Part shown: one piece after another, positions 8,441 through 17,730 of the stretch | How the letters are laid out: the number at the start of each line of letters is the position of its first letter | Position numbering within the stretch: position 1 is the first letter of the stretch | Source: Sinorhizobium fredii USDA 205 | GTDB taxonomy: Bacteria > Pseudomonadota > Alphaproteobacteria > Rhizobiales > Rhizobiaceae | DNA length: 64,000 nucleotides | Direction: 5' to 3' | NCBI RefSeq assembly: GCF_001461695.1 | Contig: NZ_AUTC01000045.1 | Location: forward strand, 1 to 64,000 | Position numbers and translations under genes: made by a program | Notes under the pieces: model-generated | What the model was told of the DNA's origin: nothing | Databases searched by the model: none | What the model saw: only the letters and a program-made list of their open reading frames with translations

Positions 8441-8513
8441 CGACAGTCTGGCCGGGTGCGGTGAACGGTTGCCCGGCCACTCTCATCCCTTCTTTTGACT
8501 AGCGAGATCGGCG

Positions 8514-9293
8514 ATGACCATGTCCTTCAGTGCCCCACTTGTCAAAATCCAGTCCCTTCACAAGAGCTATGGACCACATATCCAGGTCCTCAAAGGGCTC
8601 GACATCGAAATGAAGCCCGGCGAAAGAGTCGTCGTTATCGGCCCCAGCGGCGGCGGCAAGAGTACGCTGCTGCGCGTCATGATGGGGCTCGAGAAGATCG
8701 ATAGCGGCTCGATCAGCTTCGGCGGCAAGCCCTATATCTCGTCGGAGAGCGCCGACAGGAAAACCGAGATCGACACGGAGGTTCGCCGCTCGATCGGCAT
8801 GGTGTTCCAGCACTACACGCTGTTCCCGCATCTCTCCGTCATCCAGAACCTGATTCTGGCGCCCTGCAAGGTCAGGGGCGAAAGCAGGGCCAGCGCCACC
8901 AAGCGTGCCCAGGCGCTGCTCGAGCGCTTCGGGCTTGGCGCCAAGGCGAATGCCTATCCGGCGCAGCTTTCCGGCGGGCAGAAGCAGCGCGTGGCGATCG
9001 CCCGCGCGCTGATGCTCGATCCGAAACTGATGCTGTTCGACGAGGTGACGTCGGCGCTCGATCCCGAACTCGTCGCCGAGGTCGAGCAGGTGATCCTACA
9101 GCTTGCCGCGCAGAGCATGCCGATGATGATCGTCACGCACGACATGTGGTTCGCCAAGAACATCGCCTCGCGCGTCATCTTCTGCGCCGGCGGCGTGGTC
9201 GTCGAGGATGGACCGCCCGAGCAGGTGCTTGGTGCGCCGAAGGAAGAGCGCACCCGCGATTTCATCGACCGCGTCTTCCATATCCGGCACTAG
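8514..9293 (+). CDS. Polar amino acid ABC transporter ATP-binding protein
   Basis: 259 residues (257 if ATG 8520 is used). Walker A GPSGGGKST, Q loop VFQHYTLFPH, signature LSGGQKQR, Walker B LMLFDEVTSALDPE and the switch His in IVTHDM are all present. A GlnQ/HisP-like subunit that powers import from the cytoplasmic face. Lies between the binding-protein and permease genes; the 73-bp gap before it contains no gene. Confidence 0.95.
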   Translation: MTMSFSAPLVKIQSLHKSYGPHIQVLKGLDIEMKPGERVVVIGPSGGGKSTLLRVMMGLEKIDSGSISFGGKPYISSESADRKTEIDTEVRRSIGMVFQHYTLFPHLSVIQNLILAPCKVRGESRASATKRAQALLERFGLGAKANAYPAQLSGGQKQRVAIARALMLDPKLMLFDEVTSALDPELVAEVEQVILQLAAQSMPMMIVTHDMWFAKNIASRVIFCAGGVVVEDGPPEQVLGAPKEERTRDFIDRVFHIRH

Positions 9294-9302
9294 GAGGGGG
9301 TG

Positions 9303-9965
9303 ATGGGATATTCGTTCGACTTCCAGTCCGTCTCCTTCGGGCCGCTCTGGGAAGGGCTGATCGTCACGCTTGAGCTGACGGTTGCCGCCAATCTGATCGG
9401 CGTCGTGCTCGGCTTTCCGCTGGCGCTTCTCATCATGAGCCGGTTTGCGCCGGTCCGGCTGCCGGCCATGCTGTTCGTGGAATTCTTCCGCTGTACGCCG
9501 GCGATCGTCCAGATCGTCTGGTTCTTCTACTGCGTGCCGATGCTCTTCAATGTCTTCCTCGGCTCGATGACGATGGGCATCCTGGCGCTCGGCCTCAATC
9601 TGATGGCCTTTAACGCCGAAGCCTATCGTGCCGCCATCCAGGCCGTGCCGCGCGAGCAGCTCGATGCCGGCATCGCGCTTGGTCTCAATCCGCTGCAGCG
9701 CACCCTTTACATCGTGCTGCCGACCGCGGTCCGGGCCTCGATACCCGTCCTGCTCACCAACGGCATCGGCATCTTCCAGCAGACGGCGCTGGTCGCGATC
9801 GTCGCTGTCCAGGATCTCATGTACCAGGCGAAGTCGCTGGCAACGGAGACCTACAGGCCGATCGAGACCTTCACCATCGTCGCGCTCGTCTACTTCGCCG
9901 TCTCCTTCCCCGTCAGCCAGGTCGTCGGCTTCCTGGAACGCCGCCGCCAACTGATGATGAGCTGA
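9303..9965 (+). CDS. Amino acid ABC transporter permease 1
   Basis: 220 residues, five predicted membrane segments, with the HisM/GlnP family EAA loop (EAYRAAIQAVPREQLDAGIALGL, the site that docks the ATPase). ATG 9303 follows AGGAGG (9293-9298); the GTG at 9300 is too close to it. Pairs with the next gene as the heterodimeric channel. Confidence 0.93.
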   Translation: MGYSFDFQSVSFGPLWEGLIVTLELTVAANLIGVVLGFPLALLIMSRFAPVRLPAMLFVEFFRCTPAIVQIVWFFYCVPMLFNVFLGSMTMGILALGLNLMAFNAEAYRAAIQAVPREQLDAGIALGLNPLQRTLYIVLPTAVRASIPVLLTNGIGIFQQTALVAIVAVQDLMYQAKSLATETYRPIETFTIVALVYFAVSFPVSQVVGFLERRRQLMMS

Positions 9966-9976
9966 GGAGAAGACCC

Positions 9977-10642
9977 ATGGCTCTCGATTTCTCCATCATC
10001 CTTCGCTTCCAGGAGGCGCTGGCGCTCGGTCTCTGGACCACGGTCAAGCTGACGCTGATCTGCGTCGTCCTCGGCTGCAGCCTCGGCTTCTTCATTGGGC
10101 TTGCCCGGACATCGCGCAGCACCCTGTTGCGTGCCGTCTCCAGCGTTTATGTCGAGTTCTTCCGCGGCACGCCGGTGCTCGTCCAGCTGTTCTGGATCTT
10201 CTTCTGCCTGCCGCTGATCCTCGGCGTCGAGCTCTCCAACCTCACCTCCGGTGTCATTGCACTCACGCTCTACATGGGCGCGATCACCAGCGAGACCTTC
10301 CGGGCGTCGCTGAAGTCGATCGGGCCGGAGCAGCTCGACGCCTGCGTCGCGCTCGGCCTGCCGCGCCGCGTCCAGGTGACGAACGTCATCCTGCCGCAGG
10401 CGGTGCTGCGCGCCATTCCGACGCTGCTGTCGAACTGCGTCAGCCTGTTCAAGGAAAGTGCGCTCGTTTCCGCCGTCGGCATGGCCGACCTGATGTTCGT
10501 TGGCCAGAACATCTCCAACAATACGGCGCGCCCTATCGAGGTGCTGACGGTCGTCGCCCTCATCTACTTCCTCATCGCCTTTCCGCTCACGCGTGCGGTG
10601 ACGCTCGTCGAGCGGCGCGTGCTTGCCAAGCTGGCGATCTGA
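9977..10642 (+). CDS. Amino acid ABC transporter permease 2
   Basis: 221 residues of the same HisM/GlnP family: hydrophobic N-terminal segments, ribosome site GAGGAGA upstream, and an EAA loop SETFRASLKSIGPEQLDACVALG. Eleven bases after the first permease. Two non-identical permeases, one ATPase and one family-3 binding protein make a complete importer. Confidence 0.93.
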   Translation: MALDFSIILRFQEALALGLWTTVKLTLICVVLGCSLGFFIGLARTSRSTLLRAVSSVYVEFFRGTPVLVQLFWIFFCLPLILGVELSNLTSGVIALTLYMGAITSETFRASLKSIGPEQLDACVALGLPRRVQVTNVILPQAVLRAIPTLLSNCVSLFKESALVSAVGMADLMFVGQNISNNTARPIEVLTVVALIYFLIAFPLTRAVTLVERRVLAKLAI

Positions 10643-10669
10643 ACCGAATTCTTGCAAAGGAGACATTCC

Positions 10670-11548
10670 ATGAAACTCTCTGGCGTCATGCCCGCCCTCA
10701 TCACCCCATTCGACGCGAACAACAGGGTCGACTTCAAGGCATTCGAAAAGCTTCTGGCTCATCTGCGCGAGGCCGGTGTCACCGGCTGGGTGCCGAACGG
10801 GTCGACCGGCGAGTATTTCAGCCAATCCAAGGAAGAGCGCCGCGATGTGCTGCAGTTCGTCAAGGATTTTGCCAAGCCGGGCGAAACGCTGATTGCCGGC
10901 ACCAATGCGGCCGCCACCCGCGAGGTTATCGAGCAGACGGCGATCGCCAAAGAGATCGGCTATGACACGGTGCTGCTCGCTCCGCCGTTTTACACCCGGC
11001 CGACGCAAGCCGAACTCATCCGGCATTATGAAACCGTGCTCGGTGCCGTGGATGTGAACCTGGTCCTCTATTCCTATCCGGCCAAGGATGGTTCGGACAT
11101 CAGTTTCGAGCTTATGGACCATTTCGCCGACAATCCGCGCGTCATCGGGATCAAGGAAAGCTCGGGGGTATTGCAGCGGGCGATCGATATCGCCAGCCGC
11201 TACGAAGGCCGCATTCAACTGGTTTCCGGCTCGGACGACATCGCGCTCGACTTCATGTTCTGGGGCGCGGAGAGCTGGATCTGCGGGCCGTCGAACTGCA
11301 TGGCGAAAGCCTGCTGCGATCTCGACCGAACGTTCAAATCGGGCGACCTGGACAAGGCGCGGGCGCATATGAAAACCCTCTACCGGGCGATGAACATCCT
11401 CGAAAGCGGCAAGTTCGTGCAGAAGATCAAGTATGGCTGCGAGCTTCAGGGCCTGCCCATGGGTGAGTGCCGCGCGCCGCTGGGACCGCTGACCGAAGAT
11501 GAGAAGGCCGAGTTCCGCGCCGCGATGGAGCCGATCCTGAACTGGTGA
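10670..11548 (+). CDS. DapA-family (dihydrodipicolinate synthase/N-acetylneuraminate lyase) aldolase or deaminase
   Basis: 292 residues. TIM-barrel lyase with Schiff-base Lys162 in VIGIKESSG, catalytic Tyr134 in LVLYSYP and the substrate-loop motif NGSTGEYF. In hydroxyproline catabolism a member of this family deaminates delta-1-pyrroline-4-hydroxy-2-carboxylate to 2-oxoglutarate semialdehyde; the neighbouring FAD oxidoreductase, aldehyde dehydrogenase and racemase-family gene make that the leading guess. Family members also act on sugar acids, so the exact reaction is inferred. AAGGAG precedes ATG 10670. Confidence 0.88.
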   Translation: MKLSGVMPALITPFDANNRVDFKAFEKLLAHLREAGVTGWVPNGSTGEYFSQSKEERRDVLQFVKDFAKPGETLIAGTNAAATREVIEQTAIAKEIGYDTVLLAPPFYTRPTQAELIRHYETVLGAVDVNLVLYSYPAKDGSDISFELMDHFADNPRVIGIKESSGVLQRAIDIASRYEGRIQLVSGSDDIALDFMFWGAESWICGPSNCMAKACCDLDRTFKSGDLDKARAHMKTLYRAMNILESGKFVQKIKYGCELQGLPMGECRAPLGPLTEDEKAEFRAAMEPILNW

Positions 11549-11622
11549 CTTTGAGGGGAGCATGGAAGGTCCATGCTCCCTCGATGACATGTCTCCCGCG
11601 CCCGCCCGAGAGCAGAGAAATC

Positions 11623-12870
11623 ATGAGCAATAACGAAGGTCGTGTCGTTGTCGTCGGTGCCGGCATTATCGGCACCACCATCGCCTACGAGCTGCAGCGC
11701 CGCGGAAAAGGCGTCGTACTCGTCGAGCGGGACCCTGATGGCAAGGGCGCCTCCTATGGCAACATGGCATCGATCGCGGTCACCGAATTCATGCCCGCCT
11801 CGCGACCGTCTGTCTGGGCGCAAATGCCGAAATGGCTGATCGATCCCGAAGGGCCGGTGCGTATCCGGCCTTCCTACATGCCGCGGCTCACGCCGTGGTT
11901 CTTCCGGTTTCTGGAAGCGAGCCGACCGTCACGGGTCAGAGAGTTGGAGGCCGCCGGGGCGGTGCTTTGCGGTCGTGTCTACGAGGATCTGACGCCTCTG
12001 CTGCAGGCGACCGGCCTGTCCGACATGCTGACCGAGGACGGATGCTTGAGCCTCTATGCGGATGAGGCCGAGTTCAGGGCGGACCGGGAGCACATCGAGG
12101 TTCTGGAACGCTTCGGCTTCCGACACGAAGTGCTCGGCGGCAACGCCATCCGCGACCTCGAACCGGCGCTGACGTCGAAGATCGCAAAGGCGGTGCTGTT
12201 TCCCGACAACCGGTCGATCCGCGATCCGTACCAACTGCTCCTGAAGCTGCGTGAGAAATTCCTGGCGCTCGGCGGCAGGATCGAGCAGGGCGAGGCCGCC
12301 GGTTTCGATAGTGGTGATCGCGTCAGCGCCGTCCGCCTCAAGGATGGCCGTTCGATCGCCGCCTCCGAGATCGTGCTTTGCGCCGGCGCCTATACCGGCA
12401 AGTTGGCGCGCCTTCTCGGCGAGCCGATGCCGCTCGAAACGGAGCGCGGCTACCACACGCAGATCATGGCGCCGGGTATTTCGATGCGCCACTCGATCAT
12501 CTGGCCGGCGCGCGCCTTCATGGTTACCCCGACCGCTGGCGGCATTCGTGTCGGCGGCACGGTGGAGATGGCCGGGCTTGATGCGGCCCCGGATTACCGT
12601 CGGGCAAAGGTGCTGGTCAAACGGGCGCAGGAGGCCCTGCCGGAGCTTCGAGTGGAGAAGGCCACGGAGTGGATGGGCCACCGCCCGGCGCTTCCCGATA
12701 CGGTGCCGGTCATCGGTGCTTCGGCAAAACATCGCGGTGTATTCTACGCCACCGGACATGGGCACCTCGGGCTGACCTATGCGGCGACGACCGGGAGGCT
12801 CATCGCCGATCTCGTCACCGGCGCTCAGCCGCCGATCGATCTGAAACCATACCGCATCGACCGGTTCTGA
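11623..12870 (+). CDS. FAD-dependent D-amino acid dehydrogenase-like oxidoreductase (DAO family)
   Basis: 415 residues. N-terminal dinucleotide fold VVVVGAGIIGTTIAYELQ, a GKGASYGNMA segment typical of DadA, and C-terminal ATGHGHLGLTYA contacting FAD. It probably oxidises the C-alpha/N bond of a D-configured or cyclic amino acid. In the proposed pathway it would convert the epimerised (D) imino acid to the pyrroline carboxylate used by the DapA-family enzyme. ATG 11623 is the first Met in front of the FAD motif; GCAGAGA precedes it. Confidence 0.87.
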   Translation: MSNNEGRVVVVGAGIIGTTIAYELQRRGKGVVLVERDPDGKGASYGNMASIAVTEFMPASRPSVWAQMPKWLIDPEGPVRIRPSYMPRLTPWFFRFLEASRPSRVRELEAAGAVLCGRVYEDLTPLLQATGLSDMLTEDGCLSLYADEAEFRADREHIEVLERFGFRHEVLGGNAIRDLEPALTSKIAKAVLFPDNRSIRDPYQLLLKLREKFLALGGRIEQGEAAGFDSGDRVSAVRLKDGRSIAASEIVLCAGAYTGKLARLLGEPMPLETERGYHTQIMAPGISMRHSIIWPARAFMVTPTAGGIRVGGTVEMAGLDAAPDYRRAKVLVKRAQEALPELRVEKATEWMGHRPALPDTVPVIGASAKHRGVFYATGHGHLGLTYAATTGRLIADLVTGAQPPIDLKPYRIDRF

Positions 12871-12911
12871 CGGCAGAGCCGATCGACGCACAGGAACGAA
12901 TGGAGCGAACA

Positions 12912-14387
12912 ATGCGCAGCGAACTCTATATCGATGGAAAATGGACCGCGGCCGCGAACGGCAGGACGTTCGACGTCGTCAATCCGGCGACGGAAGAGGT
13001 GATCCACAGAATAGCCGCGGCAACGGCGGAAGACGTCGACGTGGCGGTGAAGGCCGCACGGCGTGCCTTCGACAAGGATGGCTGGCCGAAGCTGTCGGGA
13101 GCACAAAGGGCAAAATACCTGCGCGCCATCGCTGACGGCATTCGGGCCCGGCAGTCGGAAATCGCCCGGCTCGAAGTGATCGACAACGGCAAGCCGTTTC
13201 CGGAGGCGGATTGGGATGTCGCTGACGCGGCCGGGTGCTTCGACTTCTACGCGGGGCTTGCCGAACAGCTCGACAACAATCCGGAAGAGCCGATTGCGCT
13301 TGCCGACGCCCGCTTCACCTCAAAGGCGGTCAAGGAGCCGATCGGCGTTGCAGGCGCAATCATCCCCTGGAACTATCCGCTGCTGATGGCCGCCTGGAAG
13401 GTTGCGCCGGCCCTTGCCGCCGGCTGCACGGTGGTGCTGAAGCCGGCCGAAGTCACGTAGCTGACGGCGCTGGAACTTGCGGCGATCGCCGATGACGTTG
13501 GCCTGCCACCGGGCGTCCTCAACATCGTCACGGGGGCCGGCTCGGTCGCCGGGCAGGCGATCATCGATCACAGGCAGGTCGACAAACTCGCCTTCACCGG
13601 TTCCGGGCCGGTCGGCTCGAAGATCATGGCGGCGGCGGCCCGCGACATCAAGCGGGTCAGCCTCGAACTCGGCGGTAAGTCGCCTTTCGTCGTCTTCGAC
13701 GATGCGGATATCGACGAGGCGGTCGAATGGATCATGTTCGGCATCTTCTGGAACCAGGGGCAGGTCTGCTCGGCGACGTCGCGCATCCTCGTCCAGGAAG
13801 GGATTTACGACCGCCTGTTGGCGCGGCTTGTCGAGGAGACGAAGAAGATCAGGATCGGCGACGGTCTCGAGGATGGCGTGCTGCTTGGGCCGCTCGTCTC
13901 GCAGCGCCAGCACGAGCAGGTCGTGGCGGCGATCGAGGCGGCGAAGACTGCCGGTGCGACGGTCGCCTGCGGCGGCAAGCGTCCTGAAGGCTTCGACACG
14001 GGCTATTATCTCGAGCCGACGGTGCTGACCGAGGTGCCCCTGGAGAGCAACGCCTGGCGCGAGGAGATCTTCGGTCCGGTCGTCTGCATCCGCCCGTTCT
14101 CGACTGAAGCCGAAGCGATCGAACTTGCCAACGATTCCCGCTTTGGGCTCGCCGCGGCGGTGATGTCGAAGGACGATGTTCGCGCCGAACGAGTGGCAAA
14201 CGCCTTCCGGGCCGGCATTGTCTGGATCAACTGCTCGCAGCCGACCTTCACGGAAGCGCCCTGGGGTGGCTACAAGGAATCCGGCATCGGCCGCGAGCTC
14301 GGTCGCTGGGGCCTCGAAAACTATCTCGAGACCAAGCAGATCACCCGCCTTGCCACCGGCGAGAAATGGGGCTGGTATATCAAATGA
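12912..14387 (+). pseudogene. NAD(P)-dependent aldehyde dehydrogenase with an in-frame amber codon
   Basis: Reads as one 491-codon aldehyde dehydrogenase broken only by TAG at 13458-13460 (codon 183), directly after VVLKPAEVT, where most relatives have Ser or another small polar residue. The frame is kept on both sides. NAD-binding PWNYPLL, catalytic Glu in SLELGGKSP and catalytic Cys in NQGQVCSATS are all present; the Cys lies in the part after the stop. It resembles betaine/semialdehyde dehydrogenases and would be the last step of the catabolic pathway. A one-base change TCG to TAG would explain it. A sequencing error or amber suppression cannot be excluded. Confidence 0.85.
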
Positions 14388-15430
14388 ATGGAAACACGAA
14401 CTGGGATCGCTCGCTCGATCTCCTCGAGGTCCATTGCCAGGGCGAGATCGGCAAGGTGATCGTCGGCGGCGCGCCGGAAATCCCCGGCGCGACGATGCTC
14501 GACAAGATGAACCACATCAACAATGTCGACGACAGCCTGCGCCGCTTCGTGACCTTCGAGCCGCGCGCCAGCGTTGCCATGTCGGTCAATCTGCTCGTCG
14601 CGCCGACGCGTCCTGACGCCGATGCGGGCTTCATCGTGCTCCAAGCCGATCGCGCCCATCCGATGTCCGGCAGCAACTGCATCTGCGTTGTCACGGCCTT
14701 GCTCGAAAGCGGGCGCGTGGCGATGCAGGAGCCGGAGACGATCGTCCGGCTCGACACGCCCGCCGGGCTGATCGTTGCGCGCGCCGCCTGCCGCGATGGG
14801 CGCTGCCTGTCGGTCAGCCTCGACAATGTGCCGAGTTTCGCCGAGGCGCTGGACCGGGAAATCGAGACGCCGCGTTGGGGCCGCATCAGGGTCGATATCG
14901 CCTTCGGCGGCGTCTATTACGCGATCGTCGATGTCGACCAGGTCGGAAGCGAGATTGCGCCGGCCAATGCCCGCTATCTGGCCGAAACCGGGATCGAATT
15001 GAAGTCGCTTCTGGCCGAGCAGGTGACGGTGAAGCATCCGGTGCTGACCGGCGTCGACGAAATCGCCTATGTGATGTTCCGCGGACAGGAGCCGGACGGC
15101 GCAGTGCGCACCTGCACGACGCTGCCGCCGGGACGGGTCGACCGGTCACCCTGTGGAACCGGCAGCTCCGCCAACCTCGCGACACTCTACGCCCGTGGAA
15201 AAGTCGCGGTCGGCGACCGGCGGACGTCGCGCTCGATCATCGGCGGCGAGTTCGTGGCGGAAGCGATCGGCGTTACCGAGGTCGGCGGACGTCCCGCCGT
15301 GCTGCCGCGGATCACCGGGCGCGGTTGGATCTACGGCCGCGAGCAGCTCCGCATGTCCCAAGATGACCCGTTCAAGAACGGTTTTGCGCTCTCCGATAGC
15401 TGGGGACCGCAGGTCGACGCGCTGGGCTAG
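14384..15430 (+). CDS. Proline racemase superfamily enzyme (hydroxyproline epimerase/dehydratase-like)
   Basis: 348 residues, typical size. The two catalytic positions read Ser95 (HPMSGSN) and Cys257 (DRSPCGTGSSA), so it belongs to the Ser/Cys group instead of the classical Cys/Cys proline racemases and 4-hydroxyproline epimerases. The Ser/Cys group is known to include hydroxyproline 2-epimerase and trans-3-hydroxyproline dehydratase activities, and cannot be split by eye. ATG overlaps the aldehyde dehydrogenase stop (ATGA), showing translational coupling to the amber-interrupted gene. Cytosolic. The first step of the proposed pathway. Confidence 0.88.
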   Translation: MNGNTNWDRSLDLLEVHCQGEIGKVIVGGAPEIPGATMLDKMNHINNVDDSLRRFVTFEPRASVAMSVNLLVAPTRPDADAGFIVLQADRAHPMSGSNCICVVTALLESGRVAMQEPETIVRLDTPAGLIVARAACRDGRCLSVSLDNVPSFAEALDREIETPRWGRIRVDIAFGGVYYAIVDVDQVGSEIAPANARYLAETGIELKSLLAEQVTVKHPVLTGVDEIAYVMFRGQEPDGAVRTCTTLPPGRVDRSPCGTGSSANLATLYARGKVAVGDRRTSRSIIGGEFVAEAIGVTEVGGRPAVLPRITGRGWIYGREQLRMSQDDPFKNGFALSDSWGPQVDALG

Positions 15431-15442
15431 GGGAGGAGCGTC

Positions 15443-16204
15443 ATGTCGTTGAAATCTCTTTCGGGTCAGACCGTCCTCGTCACCGGCGCTTCGGGCGGCA
15501 TCGGCGCTGCCATCGTCGAACGCCTGGCGGCGGAGGGCGCCCGCCCGATCATCCACTACCGCCGCGACCGGGCGGGCGCAGAGGCGCTGCTCACCCGCAT
15601 TTCCGGCGAGGGGGCCCTGGTTCAAGCCGACCTTTCGGCGACCGGAGGCGCCTTCGAACTCTGGCGCCAGGCCGAAGAGGCCGCCGGCCGCATCCATGCG
15701 CTCGTCAACAATGCCGGCATCCGCACCGAAATTTCGATCGACGCGGAGCCCAATGCCTGGAGAGAGGCCTGGCAAAAGGAATTCCAGGTGAATTTCTTCG
15801 CCGCGGCCGATCTCTGCAAGGAGGCGCTCAAGCACTTCAAGGCGCATGGCGGCGGCCGGATCGTCAACATGGCAAGCCGCGCCGGCCAACGCGGCTATGC
15901 GGCCGATGCCATGCCCTATGGCGCAACGAAGGCGGCGCTGATCAACCTCACCAAGTCGATCGCGCGCAGTTTCGGCGCCGATGGCGTCGTGGCGCTGGCG
16001 ATCGCACCGGGCTGGGTTAAGACGGAGATGGCCGAGGACTTCGTCGAAAAATTCGGCAAGCAGGCCGCCGTCGCCGACATACCGATCGGCGAGATGGCTG
16101 AGGTCTCCGAAATCGCCGAGCTCGTCGCCTTCGCGCTGCGGCCTTCGCAGCCGTCACTGAACGGCGCGACGCTCGACGTCAACGGCGGCAGTTATATTCG
16201 CTGA
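15443..16204 (+). CDS. Short-chain dehydrogenase/reductase 1
   Basis: 253 residues. Classical SDR: TGASGGIG cofactor motif, NNAG, catalytic Ser in NMASRAG and YGATK pair. A good GGAGGAG site lies before ATG 15443. It and the next SDR close the operon; their substrates are not deducible. They may oxidise a hydroxylated side product of the imported compound. Confidence 0.9.
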   Translation: MSLKSLSGQTVLVTGASGGIGAAIVERLAAEGARPIIHYRRDRAGAEALLTRISGEGALVQADLSATGGAFELWRQAEEAAGRIHALVNNAGIRTEISIDAEPNAWREAWQKEFQVNFFAAADLCKEALKHFKAHGGGRIVNMASRAGQRGYAADAMPYGATKAALINLTKSIARSFGADGVVALAIAPGWVKTEMAEDFVEKFGKQAAVADIPIGEMAEVSEIAELVAFALRPSQPSLNGATLDVNGGSYIR

Positions 16205-16224
16205 TCGAAATCCAGGAGAGGACG

Positions 16225-16980
16225 ATGAAGAGATTCGAAGGCAAGGTTGCCGTTGTTACCGGCGGAGGCGGCGGCATCGGTTCCGCCATTTCGCGGCGGT
16301 TGGCGGATGAGGGAGCGCTGGTCGTCGTCTCCGATGTCAACGGCGAAGCGGCTGGCATTGTCGCAGCCGAGATCGTGTCGCAGGGCGGTTCCGCCATCGC
16401 CGTCGCCGCCGACATTTCTCAGAGAGAGCCCTGTTTCGGCCTGATTGCTGAGGCGTTCGACCAGAAAAAGCGCATCGACATTCTCGTCAACAATGCCGGT
16501 ATCAACCGGCGTGGCAATCTCTTGTCGCTGACCGACGACGACTGGCACACGAGTTTCGCGGTCAATCTCGATTCGATGTTTTATCTGTGCCGCGCCGCCA
16601 TTCCGCACATGATCGAGGCCGGCGGTGGCACGATCGTCAACACCGCCTCGCAATGGGGCCTTTATCCGGCGCCGAACCACATCGCTTATAACACGACCAA
16701 GGCGGCGGTCGCGGCCTTCACGCAGAACCTCGCTCGCGACTACGCTCCGCACAAGATCCGCGTGAACGCCGTCTGCCCCGGAGAAATCCACACCCCCATG
16801 CTCGAGGCGGGGGTCAAGCGGGCAGGCCGCACCATCGCCGATCTCGACAAGCTCGTTCCCTTCGGCCGCATCGGTAGACCGGAGGAGGTCGCCGCTCTAG
16901 TCGTCTTTCTCGCCTCGGATGAAGCCGCGTTCATGTGCGGCTCGCTCGTCGAGATAACCGGCGCCCAAGCGGTTGCCTGA
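16225..16980 (+). CDS. Short-chain dehydrogenase/reductase 2
   Basis: 251 residues, FabG-like classical SDR: TGGGGGIG, NNAGINR, catalytic Ser in NTASQWG, YNTTK. AGGAGAGG precedes the ATG, 20 bp after the first SDR. Both SDRs keep full catalytic sets but share limited similarity, so they are not a recent duplication. Function within the catabolic locus unknown. Confidence 0.9.
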   Translation: MKRFEGKVAVVTGGGGGIGSAISRRLADEGALVVVSDVNGEAAGIVAAEIVSQGGSAIAVAADISQREPCFGLIAEAFDQKKRIDILVNNAGINRRGNLLSLTDDDWHTSFAVNLDSMFYLCRAAIPHMIEAGGGTIVNTASQWGLYPAPNHIAYNTTKAAVAAFTQNLARDYAPHKIRVNAVCPGEIHTPMLEAGVKRAGRTIADLDKLVPFGRIGRPEEVAALVVFLASDEAAFMCGSLVEITGAQAVA

Positions 16981-17038
16981 ACGGGGGATGGTCCCGCTCC
17001 GCGGTTCGAAAGCCGTGAGCGAATAACGGGTGAGTCGC

Positions 17039-17620
17039 TCAACTGCGGCTTGCCTGAAGCAGAGCGCTTGCCGCGCGTTGCAGCAGGGGCTTTGCTTCCC
17101 CGACGTCGAACATCTGCGCGCTGACAAACGCGCCATTGATGAGCACTGCCAGTTGCCCAGCGAGTTCTGCGGGCCTGACCGCGCCTAGTCGCTCAGCGAT
17201 CACATGAAGTCGCCGCCGCAATTCTGCTTTGTGCGCGGCAGCGACTTTGCGAGCAGGATGATCGGTTTCGGGAAACTCCGCCGCAACATTGATCTGTGGG
17301 CAGCCTCGGTAGCCCGGGCGGTTGACGCGTTCACCAATCCAATCGAGGTGAGCGTCCAGCTCTCCTTTCGGATCGCCGCCGTGCATGTGGGAGACCTTGT
17401 CCCATGTATCCCAGAAGTCTTTATCCTCGCGCTCGAGGAAAGCCGCGACGAGATCGTCTTTCGTGCGGAAATGCCGATATAGGCTCGTCTTGGCAACCCC
17501 GGCCTTTTCCACGACCAGATCCACGCCAACCGCGCGGACGCCTTGCTGGTAAAACAGGGTCGACGCCGTCTCGAGGATGCGCTCCCGGACCTCTTGCACG
17601 TTCACCTCCGATTTCTTCAC
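17039..17620 (-). CDS. TetR/AcrR-family repressor
   Basis: 193 residues. HTH with the segment AGVAKTSLYRHFRTKDDL and a TetR C-terminal domain with the GCPQINVAAEF element seen in repressors of small oxidoreductase genes. GTG 17620 follows GGAGG. Divergent from the saccharopine-dehydrogenase-like gene at 17731, with a strong promoter and an 11-bp inverted repeat between them, so the regulatory pairing is well supported. Confidence 0.9.
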   Translation of the reverse strand: MKKSEVNVQEVRERILETASTLFYQQGVRAVGVDLVVEKAGVAKTSLYRHFRTKDDLVAAFLEREDKDFWDTWDKVSHMHGGDPKGELDAHLDWIGERVNRPGYRGCPQINVAAEFPETDHPARKVAAAHKAELRRRLHVIAERLGAVRPAELAGQLAVLINGAFVSAQMFDVGEAKPLLQRAASALLQASRS

Positions 17621-17675
17621 GCGGCCTCCGCTCGTGTCATCGCTGTCATCACGATTCCTTCTAGCAAAAAACCGC

Positions 17676-17720
17676 TTGACGCGCTACAGACCTGTACGTA
17701 TTAAAACAGACAGGTCTGTA
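17676..17720 (+). promoter_or_regulatory. Promoter with overlapping TetR operator
   Basis: -35 TTGACG (17676-17681), 17-bp spacer, -10 TATTAA (17699-17704). Perfect 11-bp inverted repeat TACAGACCTGT (17685-17695) / ACAGGTCTGTA (17710-17720): one arm is in the spacer, the other over the predicted transcription start. Binding of the divergent TetR protein here would block initiation. Confidence 0.75.
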
Positions 17721-17730
17721 TCGTGGAGGA

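Noticed and set aside
13458..13460. TAG read as pyrrolysine or another recoded residue
   Set aside because: Not expected in alphaproteobacteria; no recoding signal or suppressor gene seen here. A nonsense mutation is simpler.
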